A stretch of 64,000 bases of DNA from Bradyrhizobium sp. CB1717. GTDB lineage: Bacteria > Pseudomonadota > Alphaproteobacteria > Rhizobiales > Xanthobacteraceae. The position numbers and the translations under genes are program-made. The first letter of the stretch is position 1. Each line of letters opens with the position of its first letter. The notes beneath the pieces were generated by a model, which was given only the letters and a program-made list of their open reading frames with translations, did not search any database and was not told the DNA's origin. Shown here in pieces: positions 42,195 through 50,429 of the stretch. The stretch spans positions 2,480,001-2,544,000 of the forward strand of contig NZ_CP121666.1 in NCBI RefSeq assembly GCF_029714325.1, given 5' to 3'.

Positions 42195-42313
42195 TTGCGG
42201 CCCCCACCATCATGGTCAGGGCCGCACCATGAGCCAGGCGGCTGCGCATGTCCTTGTCGTTGCCGTGAAGATTCCTGAAGCGACGCGAAAGATGCGAGGG
42301 ATCTACAGGCGCT
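42195..42313. other. Gap between AraC-like and LivJ-like genes
   Basis: I see nothing coding here. It probably carries the promoter or the read-through leader for the AraC-like gene on the minus strand. Confidence 0.35.
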
Positions 42314-43522
42314 TCAGGCCGACGGGCGCAATTTGCGAACCTCGGCGTCCGATGGAAGCATCGTTCCGCCGTCCCGGTATGTCCAGTCGACCATGACACC
42401 CTTGTCGCCCTTGAGGGCTGTGCGGCCGACGAACGTACCCATCGTGCTCTGGTGATCGATCGCACGCCAGCTCGCCGGCCCGAACGGCGTCGTGAAGCCG
42501 ACATTGCCAAAGCCGTCGGCCATCATTTCGGTGTCGAGGCTTCCGAGCCGCTCGATCGGCGCCGTGATCGAGCTGATAAGGGCATGACCGACCACGGAGC
42601 CCATCGTCGGAGCCTCGCCATATCTCGCCGAATAGGCCGCAACGAACTCATTGTTCGCCTCGCCCAGAGGCTCGGTCACGGGATAGCCGGTCACGATCCA
42701 TCCTCTCGGAGCGTCCTGTCCGAGGGGATGCAGATATTCGGGCTCGCCGGTCGTGAAGGATACGACGTCTCGCCCCTCGAACAGGCCGCGATCATTGCCC
42801 TGACGGACGAACCTCGCGAGGTCGGGTCCGAAGGTCACGTTGAGGATCGCCTCGGGCTTCTGCTGGGCGAGCGCGTTCACGACCGCCCCCGCATCGATTG
42901 CGCCAAGGGGCGGCCACTGGCTGTCGATGAACTGGACGTCGGGACGCCGGCGGCTGAGAAGCTCGGTGAACCATTTGACGGCGGAATGCCCATACTCGTA
43001 GTTCGGCGCGATCGTCACCCATCGTGTCGCCTTCAGTTGCGCCGCCTCTTCCACCAGCATGGCCGCCAGCATGTATGTCGAGGGGCGCAGCCGGTAACAA
43101 TATCGGTGTCCTCGATCCCAAACGAGCGCGTCCGTCAGCGGCTCGCTCGCCACGAACAAGATCCGGTTCTGCCGCGCGAAGTCGCTGATCGCCAATCCGA
43201 CATTCGACAGGTATGTCCCCGCCAGGAGATCGACGCCGTTCCTGCGCACGAGCTCCTCGGCGGCACGAATCGCGACGCTCGGCTTGCCTTCGTCGTCCCG
43301 GCTGATGATCTGTAGCTCGTGGCCGAGAAGGCCGCCTGCGGCGTTCACTTGCTCGACCGCGAGCTGCCAGCCGCGGCGATAAGGCAACGTGAACGCAGGC
43401 GCGCTGCTGTAGGAGTTGATTTCGCCGATCCTGATCGGTCGCGTGCCCTGGGCCCGGATGATGGCGGGCGCAAACAGTGACGCGCCGACGCCGCCCAAAA
43501 CCTGTCGTCTGGAGATGCTCAT
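42314..43522 (-). CDS. ABC transporter substrate-binding protein, LivJ-like
   Basis: This 402-residue periplasmic protein has a twin-arginine-like signal (SISRRQVLGGVGASLF) and a LivJ-type fold: RPIRIGEINSYSS at the mature start, GHELQIISRDDEGKPSVAI, and WVTIAPNYEYGHSAVKWF in the middle. Such proteins bind amino acids, amides, urea or aromatic acids. No permease or ATPase genes are nearby, so it is an orphan binding protein. The start used is the ATG at 43522; an earlier in-frame ATG is at 43561. Confidence 0.88.
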   Translation of the reverse strand: MSISRRQVLGGVGASLFAPAIIRAQGTRPIRIGEINSYSSAPAFTLPYRRGWQLAVEQVNAAGGLLGHELQIISRDDEGKPSVAIRAAEELVRRNGVDLLAGTYLSNVGLAISDFARQNRILFVASEPLTDALVWDRGHRYCYRLRPSTYMLAAMLVEEAAQLKATRWVTIAPNYEYGHSAVKWFTELLSRRRPDVQFIDSQWPPLGAIDAGAVVNALAQQKPEAILNVTFGPDLARFVRQGNDRGLFEGRDVVSFTTGEPEYLHPLGQDAPRGWIVTGYPVTEPLGEANNEFVAAYSARYGEAPTMGSVVGHALISSITAPIERLGSLDTEMMADGFGNVGFTTPFGPASWRAIDHQSTMGTFVGRTALKGDKGVMVDWTYRDGGTMLPSDAEVRKLRPSA

Positions 43523-43588
43523 CGCGTGGGGTCCCGAGAATTGACCGAACGTGCGGGACAAGTTGCCCTGACCACGTCACAGCAAGGT

Positions 43589-46483
43589 CTAATGGCAGGT
43601 GGGAGAAGGGGGGCGGTCGCCGGGCGAGGCCGAGATGCCCGGTCTTGCGGCAAGGCCACGCGCGAAGGTGAGGGCGGGAAGATCGACTTCCGGATCGAAC
43701 AGAGCGCTGAGCGGACCGACGAGATCGAGTGCCGCCTGGCGGCGTTTCGATCCTGCCATGATCCTCGCCCAGGTCGCCGCAACCTTCAGCTCGTAGAAGC
43801 GGCACTGCTGCTCTCGTGCGACGGACAGTCCTTCCGAGAACAGCATTTCCGCCCGAGCGGTATCGGATGTGCTGTCGGCCAGCAGAACCTCGCCCTTGAT
43901 CCTCAGCAGATCGGCAAGGCACCACAACTGCCGGCCTTGCCGGGACATGTTCAGGGCTTCCTCTATGGCGGCCAGGGCCTGTGCGTTTTCGCCGATCGCG
44001 AACAGGCCCTCGGCGAGCGATCCGAGAAACTCGGGATTGCGCATCAGCCATCCGTTCTCGGCCCGCGCCTTCAATCCATCGCGCAGCAGCGCAATTCCGT
44101 CGCGATGCTCGCCCTGGAGGACGAGCAGCTGCCCCTTCAGGCACGATGTCCAGCTTGCCCAGAATGCGATGCCCTCGCGCGTGACGAGCTTCAGGAGCGA
44201 CGAGATCGCGCGATCGGCGGCGTCGAGATCATGCGTCATCAATGCAATCGGACAGACGGCATTCCGCAAGGCGTATGCCATCGCAAGCTTGTCGTTCTCG
44301 CTCTCCGCTTCCTGGAGGCATTCGGCGGCCAGGGATCTGCTTTGAGCAATCTTTCCCTGCAGCAGCAGGACGCGCGCCAGCATGGCCTTGGCCAGGACGC
44401 TCTGGTTGAGCAGGAACCACATCTGGTTCGTGCCGTCCTTCAACCCATGTGCCGAACGATCCAGAGACAGGGTCAGCTCCCGTCGCGCATCCTCCTGCGC
44501 TCCGCAAAAGTGCGTCGCGGCGCCGATCAGGCGCCGGCCCACGGTCTCGCTGGCGGCATTTCCGGTGCGCAGCGCGATCTCGAGGTATCGCTCGCCGACG
44601 TCCTTGGCCGCGCCGTATTGGCCGGAATTGAGGTTGTAGCTCCACAGCGTCCAGACGGCCTTGAGCTGAAGCTCGAGGTCGCGCAGCTCCTCAGCGAGGA
44701 CGAGCCCGATGTTCAGCGCCGCCTTCATGCGATCCGCCGAGCCCGTCGTGTTGAGAAGCGCGAACCCCAGCGCGACATAGAGCTGCGCCTTGAGCCCGGG
44801 ATCGCAGGCCAGTTCGGGGTTGAAATGTGCAAGAGCATGCTCGATCCGGGTCGAGCATTCCGCGAAGGACAGCAGCTGCATCCATACCGGGACGTATCCC
44901 GCCGTCAGGGCGATCCCGAGTGCGGTATCTCCGCCTGGCGAGAACGCCCAATCCAGCGCCATATGCACGTTTCCGATCTCCTGAGCGAGCCGGAAGGAGT
45001 CGTCGGAGGCTGCAAGGCTGCCGCCGGGCGACTGTATGAGCTGCCTGAGAAAGTCCGCTTGCCGCCGGGCGGCCTGCTCAACGAGCCCTGCCTCCGCGAG
45101 CTTCTCCAGCGCGTAGGCGCGGGTGCTCTCCAGCAGGCGCCATCGCCCGTCGAAGGATGGATCCAGGGAAACGAGGGACTTTCCAACCAGATTGGACAGG
45201 GTCTCGATGACGTCCGGCCGCGACGCGTCTTGGTCCATCATTGCAATGGCTGCATCGAGCGTGAAGCCGGCGGGAAACATCGCAAGCCGGCAAAGCAGCT
45301 GCTGCTCTTCCGGCGACAACAGATCGTAGCTCCAGTCCAGCGTCGCGCGTAGCGTCTGGTGCCGGGGCAGTTGATCACGGCGTCCGCCGCTCAGGAGCTC
45401 GAAGCGCTTGTCGAGGCGAAGCGATACGGTATCCACCCCGAGATTTGCGGCCCGGGCGGCTGCAAACTCGAGCGCGAGCGGAATTCCGTCGAGCCGGCGG
45501 CAGATCGCGGCGATCTTGACGAGGTCCTCCGCATCAGGAGCAAAGCTCGTGCGCAACGCCCGCGTGCGAGCGACGAACAATTGCACGGCGCTTTCCTGCA
45601 GAAGCAGATCCGGCTCGCGCACGTCCAGACGGGGAACCGACAACGGCGGGATCGCTGCGACGTATTCGCCCTCGATGCGGAGGGCTTCGCGGCTGGTTGC
45701 GAGAACGGTGACGTTCGGACAATAGCGAAGCGCGGCGCTCGCGATCTGCGCGGCGACGTCGATGACGTGCTCGCAATTGTCGAGGACGAGCAGCAGACGG
45801 CGCGAGCCGATGGCCTGGGCAACGCCCGCGGCCGAGACTTCCTTGTCGTTCAAGACGAGCCTCAAGGCGCGGGCCGTCGCGGATATTGCGAGTGCCGGAT
45901 CCTGCAAGGTCGCGAATTCGACCAGCGCAGCGGAATAGTCGAATGAGGACGCGACACGGTGCGCGAGCTCGACCGCAAGCTTCGTCTTTCCGATGCCTCC
46001 GGGGCCGACCAGGGTCACGGCGCGGAACGCGGACAACACGTCGGCCAGCTCGTTCAGGCAATCCTCGCGGCCGATCAGAGGCGCGTGCGTGTTCGGCAGG
46101 TTGCTTGCGAACGAGGAGTCTGTCGGGATGGATACAGGAGTGACTGCGAAGCGATCCGGCTCTCCGCTTCGCCAGGTCCCCGCGAGCGTATATCCGCGGC
46201 CGGAGATCGTCTTGAGCAGATCGCGATCCGCGCCGAGCGCCTTGCGGACCGCGGAAATATGGACCTGCAGCGTGTTCTCCTCGACGGAGAGGCCCGACCA
46301 GACGCTTACGATCAGGTCATCCTTGGTCACCAGATGGCCGGCGGAACCCGCCAATCTCTCGAGGATCTCGAATGCGCGGCTTCCGATCGGTACAGCGATG
46401 TTGTCGTACCTCAGTTCCCTGCGCTGGCAATCGATGAGCCAGTTCTTGAAAGAGTAGGTTCGACCAGCCTGTGAAGGCGACAT
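43589..46483 (-). CDS. Large transcriptional regulator: winged helix, NB-ARC-like ATPase, helical repeats (paralogue 1)
   Basis: This 964-residue protein has an OmpR-type winged helix (about residues 10-100, HISAVRKALGADRDLLKT and GRGYTL), a P-loop ATPase (LVGPGGIGKTKLA near 160, Walker B LLLVLDNCEHVID, then ATSREALRIEGE), and a long Ala/Leu-rich C-terminal part with TPR-like pairs. This is the layout of AfsR/SARP-related and LuxR-like STAND regulators, in which ATP and an effector switch the DNA-binding domain. The closest relative in the window is at 50430-53285. A GTG at 46507 is an earlier possible start. The effector and targets are unknown. Confidence 0.88.
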   Translation of the reverse strand: MSPSQAGRTYSFKNWLIDCQRRELRYDNIAVPIGSRAFEILERLAGSAGHLVTKDDLIVSVWSGLSVEENTLQVHISAVRKALGADRDLLKTISGRGYTLAGTWRSGEPDRFAVTPVSIPTDSSFASNLPNTHAPLIGREDCLNELADVLSAFRAVTLVGPGGIGKTKLAVELAHRVASSFDYSAALVEFATLQDPALAISATARALRLVLNDKEVSAAGVAQAIGSRRLLLVLDNCEHVIDVAAQIASAALRYCPNVTVLATSREALRIEGEYVAAIPPLSVPRLDVREPDLLLQESAVQLFVARTRALRTSFAPDAEDLVKIAAICRRLDGIPLALEFAAARAANLGVDTVSLRLDKRFELLSGGRRDQLPRHQTLRATLDWSYDLLSPEEQQLLCRLAMFPAGFTLDAAIAMMDQDASRPDVIETLSNLVGKSLVSLDPSFDGRWRLLESTRAYALEKLAEAGLVEQAARRQADFLRQLIQSPGGSLAASDDSFRLAQEIGNVHMALDWAFSPGGDTALGIALTAGYVPVWMQLLSFAECSTRIEHALAHFNPELACDPGLKAQLYVALGFALLNTTGSADRMKAALNIGLVLAEELRDLELQLKAVWTLWSYNLNSGQYGAAKDVGERYLEIALRTGNAASETVGRRLIGAATHFCGAQEDARRELTLSLDRSAHGLKDGTNQMWFLLNQSVLAKAMLARVLLLQGKIAQSRSLAAECLQEAESENDKLAMAYALRNAVCPIALMTHDLDAADRAISSLLKLVTREGIAFWASWTSCLKGQLLVLQGEHRDGIALLRDGLKARAENGWLMRNPEFLGSLAEGLFAIGENAQALAAIEEALNMSRQGRQLWCLADLLRIKGEVLLADSTSDTARAEMLFSEGLSVAREQQCRFYELKVAATWARIMAGSKRRQAALDLVGPLSALFDPEVDLPALTFARGLAARPGISASPGDRPPSPTCH

Positions 46484-46714
46484 AGGGGGTCCGTGGATCA
46501 GCTTCACTGCCGTGATCCGGTGAAAGGCAATGGACCCACCCGGAAATCACCGATCCTTGGCAAGAATTTGAAAGCGTGAATGCGCGTGTGTGTCGTACAG
46601 GGAACATCGTTGGCGTGTCAAGAAGACCTTCTCAGTAGTCGGCGTTCCATCATGACGCGATGGAGCTTCGACGCATTGATCGTTTGCTACACGAATTCGT
46701 GACGACGATCGGAG
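46484..46714. other. Divergent promoter region of regulator 1 and the IclR gene
   Basis: This short region separates the large regulator (-) and the IclR gene (+) and should contain both promoters. I could not identify boxes or an operator. Confidence 0.4.
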
Positions 46715-47545
46715 ATGACGAAAGTGGGAGGGGCGGCTGAAGGAAACGGGAAGCGCGATCAGAGAGGAGCGCAGAGCAGGGGATTTCGTGTTCCAACCGT
46801 TCAGAAGCTCGGCAGTCTGCTTCAGCTCTTCATTCCTGAAGCGGTCGATGGACGTGCTGCATGCACGGTCTACAGACTGCAGGATATCGCGCGCCATCTC
46901 GGCTGGGACGACGGCACGACGCATCGCTTCCTGGTGTCCCTGACCGAAATCGGCATGCTCGAGCGGACCGGCGACGATCGCTTCTGCATCGGCGTGCTCG
47001 CGGTGCAGCTTGCGTCTGTCTACGTCGCGGCGAGCGAGCTCCGCGGCGTCGTCATCCAAAAGGTCGAAGAACTCAGCACGGCGACGCGGCTGACGACGGA
47101 TGTCGGTGCGTTGCAATCCGGCGCGATGGTTGTCATTGCAAGCAGGCAAGGGTCGACGCCGCTGACGTCGCGGTGCATGCTGGGAGAGAAGGTGCCGCTT
47201 CACGCCACGGCGGGCGGAAAGGCGATCCTGTCGCAGCTAGCCGATGCCGAGGTGGAGGAGTTGTGCCGCGGCAAACTGGTCGCTCTGGCATCCAACACCC
47301 GCACCACGCTGTCGTCCCTGATGTGGGACATCGCGCACGCCCGGGAGAGCGGATTCGTCAGCACGCTCTCGGAATATGCCGAAGGTCTGCGCAGCATCGC
47401 GATTCCACTTCCCGCCGGGTGCTTCGGAATTCGTCCGGCCGCTCTGGCCTGCTCGGGTCCGGCGACCCTGTCTCACTCAGGGTGGGAGATCGCCGAGGAA
47501 GAACTCAGGGCTTTTGCTGCCCACCTTCACTGCCGCGCAGCCTAG
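46715..47545 (+). CDS. IclR-family transcriptional regulator
   Basis: This 276-residue protein has an N-terminal winged helix (about residues 35-90, YRLQDIARHLGWDDGTTHRFLVSL) and a C-terminal effector domain with the family's GGKAILSQL and SEYAEGLRSIAIPLP stretches. IclR proteins sense small acids or aromatic compounds and repress or activate nearby catabolic genes. No catabolic gene stands directly beside it; the gene is divergent from the large regulator, so that may be its target. Confidence 0.88.
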   Translation: MTKVGGAAEGNGKRDQRGAQSRGFRVPTVQKLGSLLQLFIPEAVDGRAACTVYRLQDIARHLGWDDGTTHRFLVSLTEIGMLERTGDDRFCIGVLAVQLASVYVAASELRGVVIQKVEELSTATRLTTDVGALQSGAMVVIASRQGSTPLTSRCMLGEKVPLHATAGGKAILSQLADAEVEELCRGKLVALASNTRTTLSSLMWDIAHARESGFVSTLSEYAEGLRSIAIPLPAGCFGIRPAALACSGPATLSHSGWEIAEEELRAFAAHLHCRAA

Positions 47546-47837
47546 ATCGTGATCATTCCGGCCTCCGTCAGGTGCTGCATTCGCGGCACCGAGAGATGAT
47601 CGGTATCGCCAATGGATCGATCGGGCGATCAGATCAACCGATCGCGCCGCTTTCCGCCTTGCGAATCCGATGCACGGTTCCGTGAAGACCGGAGTACCTG
47701 AAGATTCCTGATTTTGCGTCTCTTAACTGGCGAGCGGTTCTCTCCTTGCTACCCTCGACGCAATCGAGACGCTTTGCAACCTGTAGGTCAGGCTGCGCAG
47801 CCCTCGTTAGTTGAGTATCAAAGCAAGAGTCGTAACC
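47546..47837. other. Gap between IclR and AraC genes
   Basis: No gene is supported in this stretch. The AraC frame is open back to a TTG at 47811, so its last part may be translated. It probably holds the promoter of the AraC-type gene. Confidence 0.4.
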
Positions 47838-48794
47838 ATGCCTCAACCATTGCAACGACCGAATGATGGACACGTCCCGGCAACGACTGTCTCGGATGAA
47901 GGAAGAGTGGGGTTGCCGTCTGCCATCGCGCCGGCATCGCTCGCATCGCTCTCGGATGCGGTCGGTCATGCTGCCGTCGCGCGCGATCATGGCCTCGCGC
48001 TCCGGGGCGCGAGTGCAATAGCCTTTGAGCAGCTCGCTTTGGTCATTGCCATCGATGCGCACCCGCAGCGCCATCCCGGGACGCCGCCGCGTGAGTCGGC
48101 GCGTGATATCGGCCGGCTGCGCGTTCAAATCCCGCCGCAGTCCGCGTCCGGAATCAGATTGAGCTCTGCGAGGCTGGCGCTCATCACCGGTAAAGGAGCC
48201 GGCGCAGGACTTCACGATGCGCCGTCTGACGATCCCGTGCTTCAGAGCCTGTCCGAAGCTCTCCTCGCCGTCGAGAGAATGCAGGAGGCTCACACAGCCC
48301 TTTGTGCCGATGCGCTGCGGCTTGCGGTGCTCGCCAGACTGTTCGCATTGCGGTCCGAGGGGGAGCCGCAGCCCGCCGAGCGAGGTGAGCGGCCGATCCA
48401 GGGGCTGCAGAAATGGCGCCTGAAGCGCGTGCTCGATTACATCGACAATCATTTCTGCCGAAAGATCGCGCTGGCGGATCTGGCGGCGGCCGCGGGCTTG
48501 AGCCGCATGCATTTCGCGGCCCAGTTCCGGACGGCAACGGGCTGCAGGCCGCACGAGTTCATCTTGCGGCAGCGGATACGACGGGCCAAGGATCTGCTGC
48601 GGGATTGTGAGATGCCAATTGTCGAAATCGCGCTCGCGGTGGGCTTTCAGAGCCAGGCCCACTTCACGACGACGTTCAGGCGCTTCACCGGCAACACGCC
48701 CAGCCGGTGGCGAAACGCGGCTGCGGCGGGTTTCGAGACCACGGGGACCTTGCCGTACGACATCGTCCTGCCGGGTCGCGACAATCTTTCCTGA
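47838..48794 (+). CDS. AraC-family transcriptional regulator
   Basis: This 318-residue protein has an unclassified N-terminal region of about 200 residues and a C-terminal AraC domain with both helix-turn-helices (KIALADLAAAAGLSRMHFAAQFR and PIVEIALAVGFQSQAHFTTTFRR). The ATG at 47838 was preferred over a TTG at 47811. It is divergent from nothing and faces the small exported protein gene; its target is unknown. Confidence 0.87.
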   Translation: MPQPLQRPNDGHVPATTVSDEGRVGLPSAIAPASLASLSDAVGHAAVARDHGLALRGASAIAFEQLALVIAIDAHPQRHPGTPPRESARDIGRLRVQIPPQSASGIRLSSARLALITGKGAGAGLHDAPSDDPVLQSLSEALLAVERMQEAHTALCADALRLAVLARLFALRSEGEPQPAERGERPIQGLQKWRLKRVLDYIDNHFCRKIALADLAAAAGLSRMHFAAQFRTATGCRPHEFILRQRIRRAKDLLRDCEMPIVEIALAVGFQSQAHFTTTFRRFTGNTPSRWRNAAAAGFETTGTLPYDIVLPGRDNLS

Positions 48795-48997
48795 TGGCGG
48801 TCCTCGATCGCCCGCGCGGCGACGGAGAGTGAACGATCCGGCATTTGCCGAATCGCAATCGGAGGAATGACAGCGTCACGAGGAGCTGCCATTCCTCCTC
48901 CCAGCGTGAGATGGAAGAGCCGCGAGACCGCGCGGCGGTCCGCTTTGGCTCGGTGCGCGCGATCGTGTCGCGCCGAAGGAGCGTCGTCCGACTCCGC
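48795..48997. other. Gap after the AraC gene
   Basis: No gene is supported here. The AraC gene and the small exported protein gene converge on it; I see no clean terminator hairpin with a T-run. Confidence 0.35.
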
Positions 48998-49231
48998 TCA
49001 GTAACCGGACGTAGGCTCGCAAGGCGGACGGCGCCACGGGGCAGTTGCATAGGCGCCGACGTCCGGAGCCCGGGTGCAGCTGCGCTTGGAGGTGACCGGA
49101 ACACGCTGCGCCGATGCGTAGGCATCGACATTCGTCCGGCGCGCATTCGTATTTCCTTCGCGCGCCATCGCCGGGGAAGCAACCATCGCCGCGGCGATCA
49201 GTCCGACCGAGAGCAGTTTCAGTGTCGTCAT
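48998..49231 (-). CDS. Small exported protein with ATAPW/CEP tail, paralogue B
   Basis: This 77-residue protein shares with the one at 32583-32828 the signal peptide start MTTLKLLS and the tail C-x-x-AP-x-VGAYATAPW, then PCEP. A good AAGGAG is placed before the ATG. The tail with two conserved cysteines probably defines a small family of periplasmic proteins. The role is unknown. Confidence 0.75.
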   Translation of the reverse strand: MTTLKLLSVGLIAAAMVASPAMAREGNTNARRTNVDAYASAQRVPVTSKRSCTRAPDVGAYATAPWRRPPCEPTSGY

Positions 49232-49466
49232 CGTACGTCTCCTTGACAAAGCGATGCCGGGAACGCCTCGGCTCGCTCGCCAGACATGTGCATGCGTGCG
49301 CTCGATCCGCAGTATCAAACGAACGATGATTTTCGTCTTTGCACGGAGTCATGCGCGCGATACCCATGGCGATTGCGCGCGCATGACGCGGTCGCGCTCC
49401 GTTCGAGCTCGCGAACGATGGTTGCCTGTAACTGCGGGCTGCATCGTGTCTGCTTGCTCCGCGCAG
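49232..49466. other. Gap between two small exported protein genes
   Basis: I see nothing coding here. It contains the promoter of the minus-strand small protein at 48998-49231. Confidence 0.35.
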
Positions 49467-49709
49467 TCATCGGCGCCAGTGATAGCCGTGAACCTGGCCT
49501 GCGCCAAACACGGGAGCTGCGCCACCGGGGCGCTCGAGTCCCATACGTCCTGCCGGCGTCAACGCGCCGCCATTCAGCACGTCGCGGTCAGGATACATCG
49601 AGGCATAGGCCGCAGGCTCCTGGTCGGCGAAGGACCATGCGGCGGAAGCCGATGAAATTGTCGCTGTTGAGATCAGTGCCGTAGCGATCAGGATCTTGAA
49701 TGCACGCAT
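49467..49709 (-). CDS. Small exported protein, unknown family
   Basis: This 80-residue protein has a signal peptide (MRAFKILIATALISTATISS, cleaved near ASA) and a mature part with SFADQEPAAYASMYPDRDVLNGG and a His/Arg end. The GGAGAATCGCT before the ATG is a fair ribosome site. It lacks cysteines and is not clearly related to the ATAPW proteins. Its function is unknown. Confidence 0.7.
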   Translation of the reverse strand: MRAFKILIATALISTATISSASAAWSFADQEPAAYASMYPDRDVLNGGALTPAGRMGLERPGGAAPVFGAGQVHGYHWRR

Positions 49710-50022
49710 AGCGATTCTCCATTGTTGTCTCGTGCGGAGAGTCGCTTGGCGAGGATCGCTGCTCGGCTGGTGGCGTTTCCGAGAATTGTCTTCTATGTCG
49801 AGATATATAGGTCGCCCTGCGGGCAAAACCCGTGCGCGTGCATCACGCTCGCGAGAAGATGGCCGAGTGCAGGACATGGTGCCCAGGCTATCGACGAATA
49901 CCTTGTGCGTGTCGCATGGAATCCTGTCACCGATGTCAGAAACGATCGCGCGATCGTGCATGGTCAAATCGCGCGCGGCGCCCAGTTCTCGATTCAGGTC
50001 ATACAGAATTGGGAGTGCAGCC
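49710..50022. other. Divergent promoter region of two small exported protein genes
   Basis: No gene is supported. The region lies between the minus-strand gene ending at 49709 and the plus-strand gene at 50023 and should carry both promoters. A GGGAG element sits directly before the plus-strand ATG. Confidence 0.4.
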
Positions 50023-50304
50023 ATGAGACTGATCTCGTTTCTCTGCGTCGTCACCTGCCTTGCTCTCTCCGGCGCCGCGCTTGCCCGCGGCGGCGTCGGC
50101 TCGTCGATGTCGATGGCGAGCGGCGGTGCGCTCGGTACGAGCGCCGGCAGGCCCGGGACGAACTCGCTCGGTACCGCGCTTTCGTCGTCCGAGAGCGGCG
50201 GTCACGCGATGGGCGGGCCGTTGCTCGGCACGGACCGGGCCATCGACAAGGAAGACGCCCGGCTCGCGAAGATGCTTAAAGGATCGATCTGTCGCGGCTG
50301 CTGA
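50023..50304 (+). CDS. Small exported protein, Gly/Ser-rich
   Basis: This 93-residue protein has a signal peptide (MRLISFLCVVTCLALSGAAL, cut near ARG) and a Gly/Ser/Met-rich body (SSMSMASGGALGTSAG) that ends in a charged helix and CRGC. The C-terminal Cys pair (C-R-G-C) could bind a metal or form a disulfide. No homologue is known to me. The gene lies upstream of the second giant regulator. Confidence 0.65.
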   Translation: MRLISFLCVVTCLALSGAALARGGVGSSMSMASGGALGTSAGRPGTNSLGTALSSSESGGHAMGGPLLGTDRAIDKEDARLAKMLKGSICRGC

Positions 50305-50429
50305 GACTTACGCATCAAAGCGCGACCGAACGTGGTCGGGAGCCGGAATAGGCTTCCGGGCGTGGTGTTTTTTTTGGAAAGGTTGGTGGTAGGCTGAGCA
50401 CGAGATCCAGGAACCGCTTGGGGCTGTCG

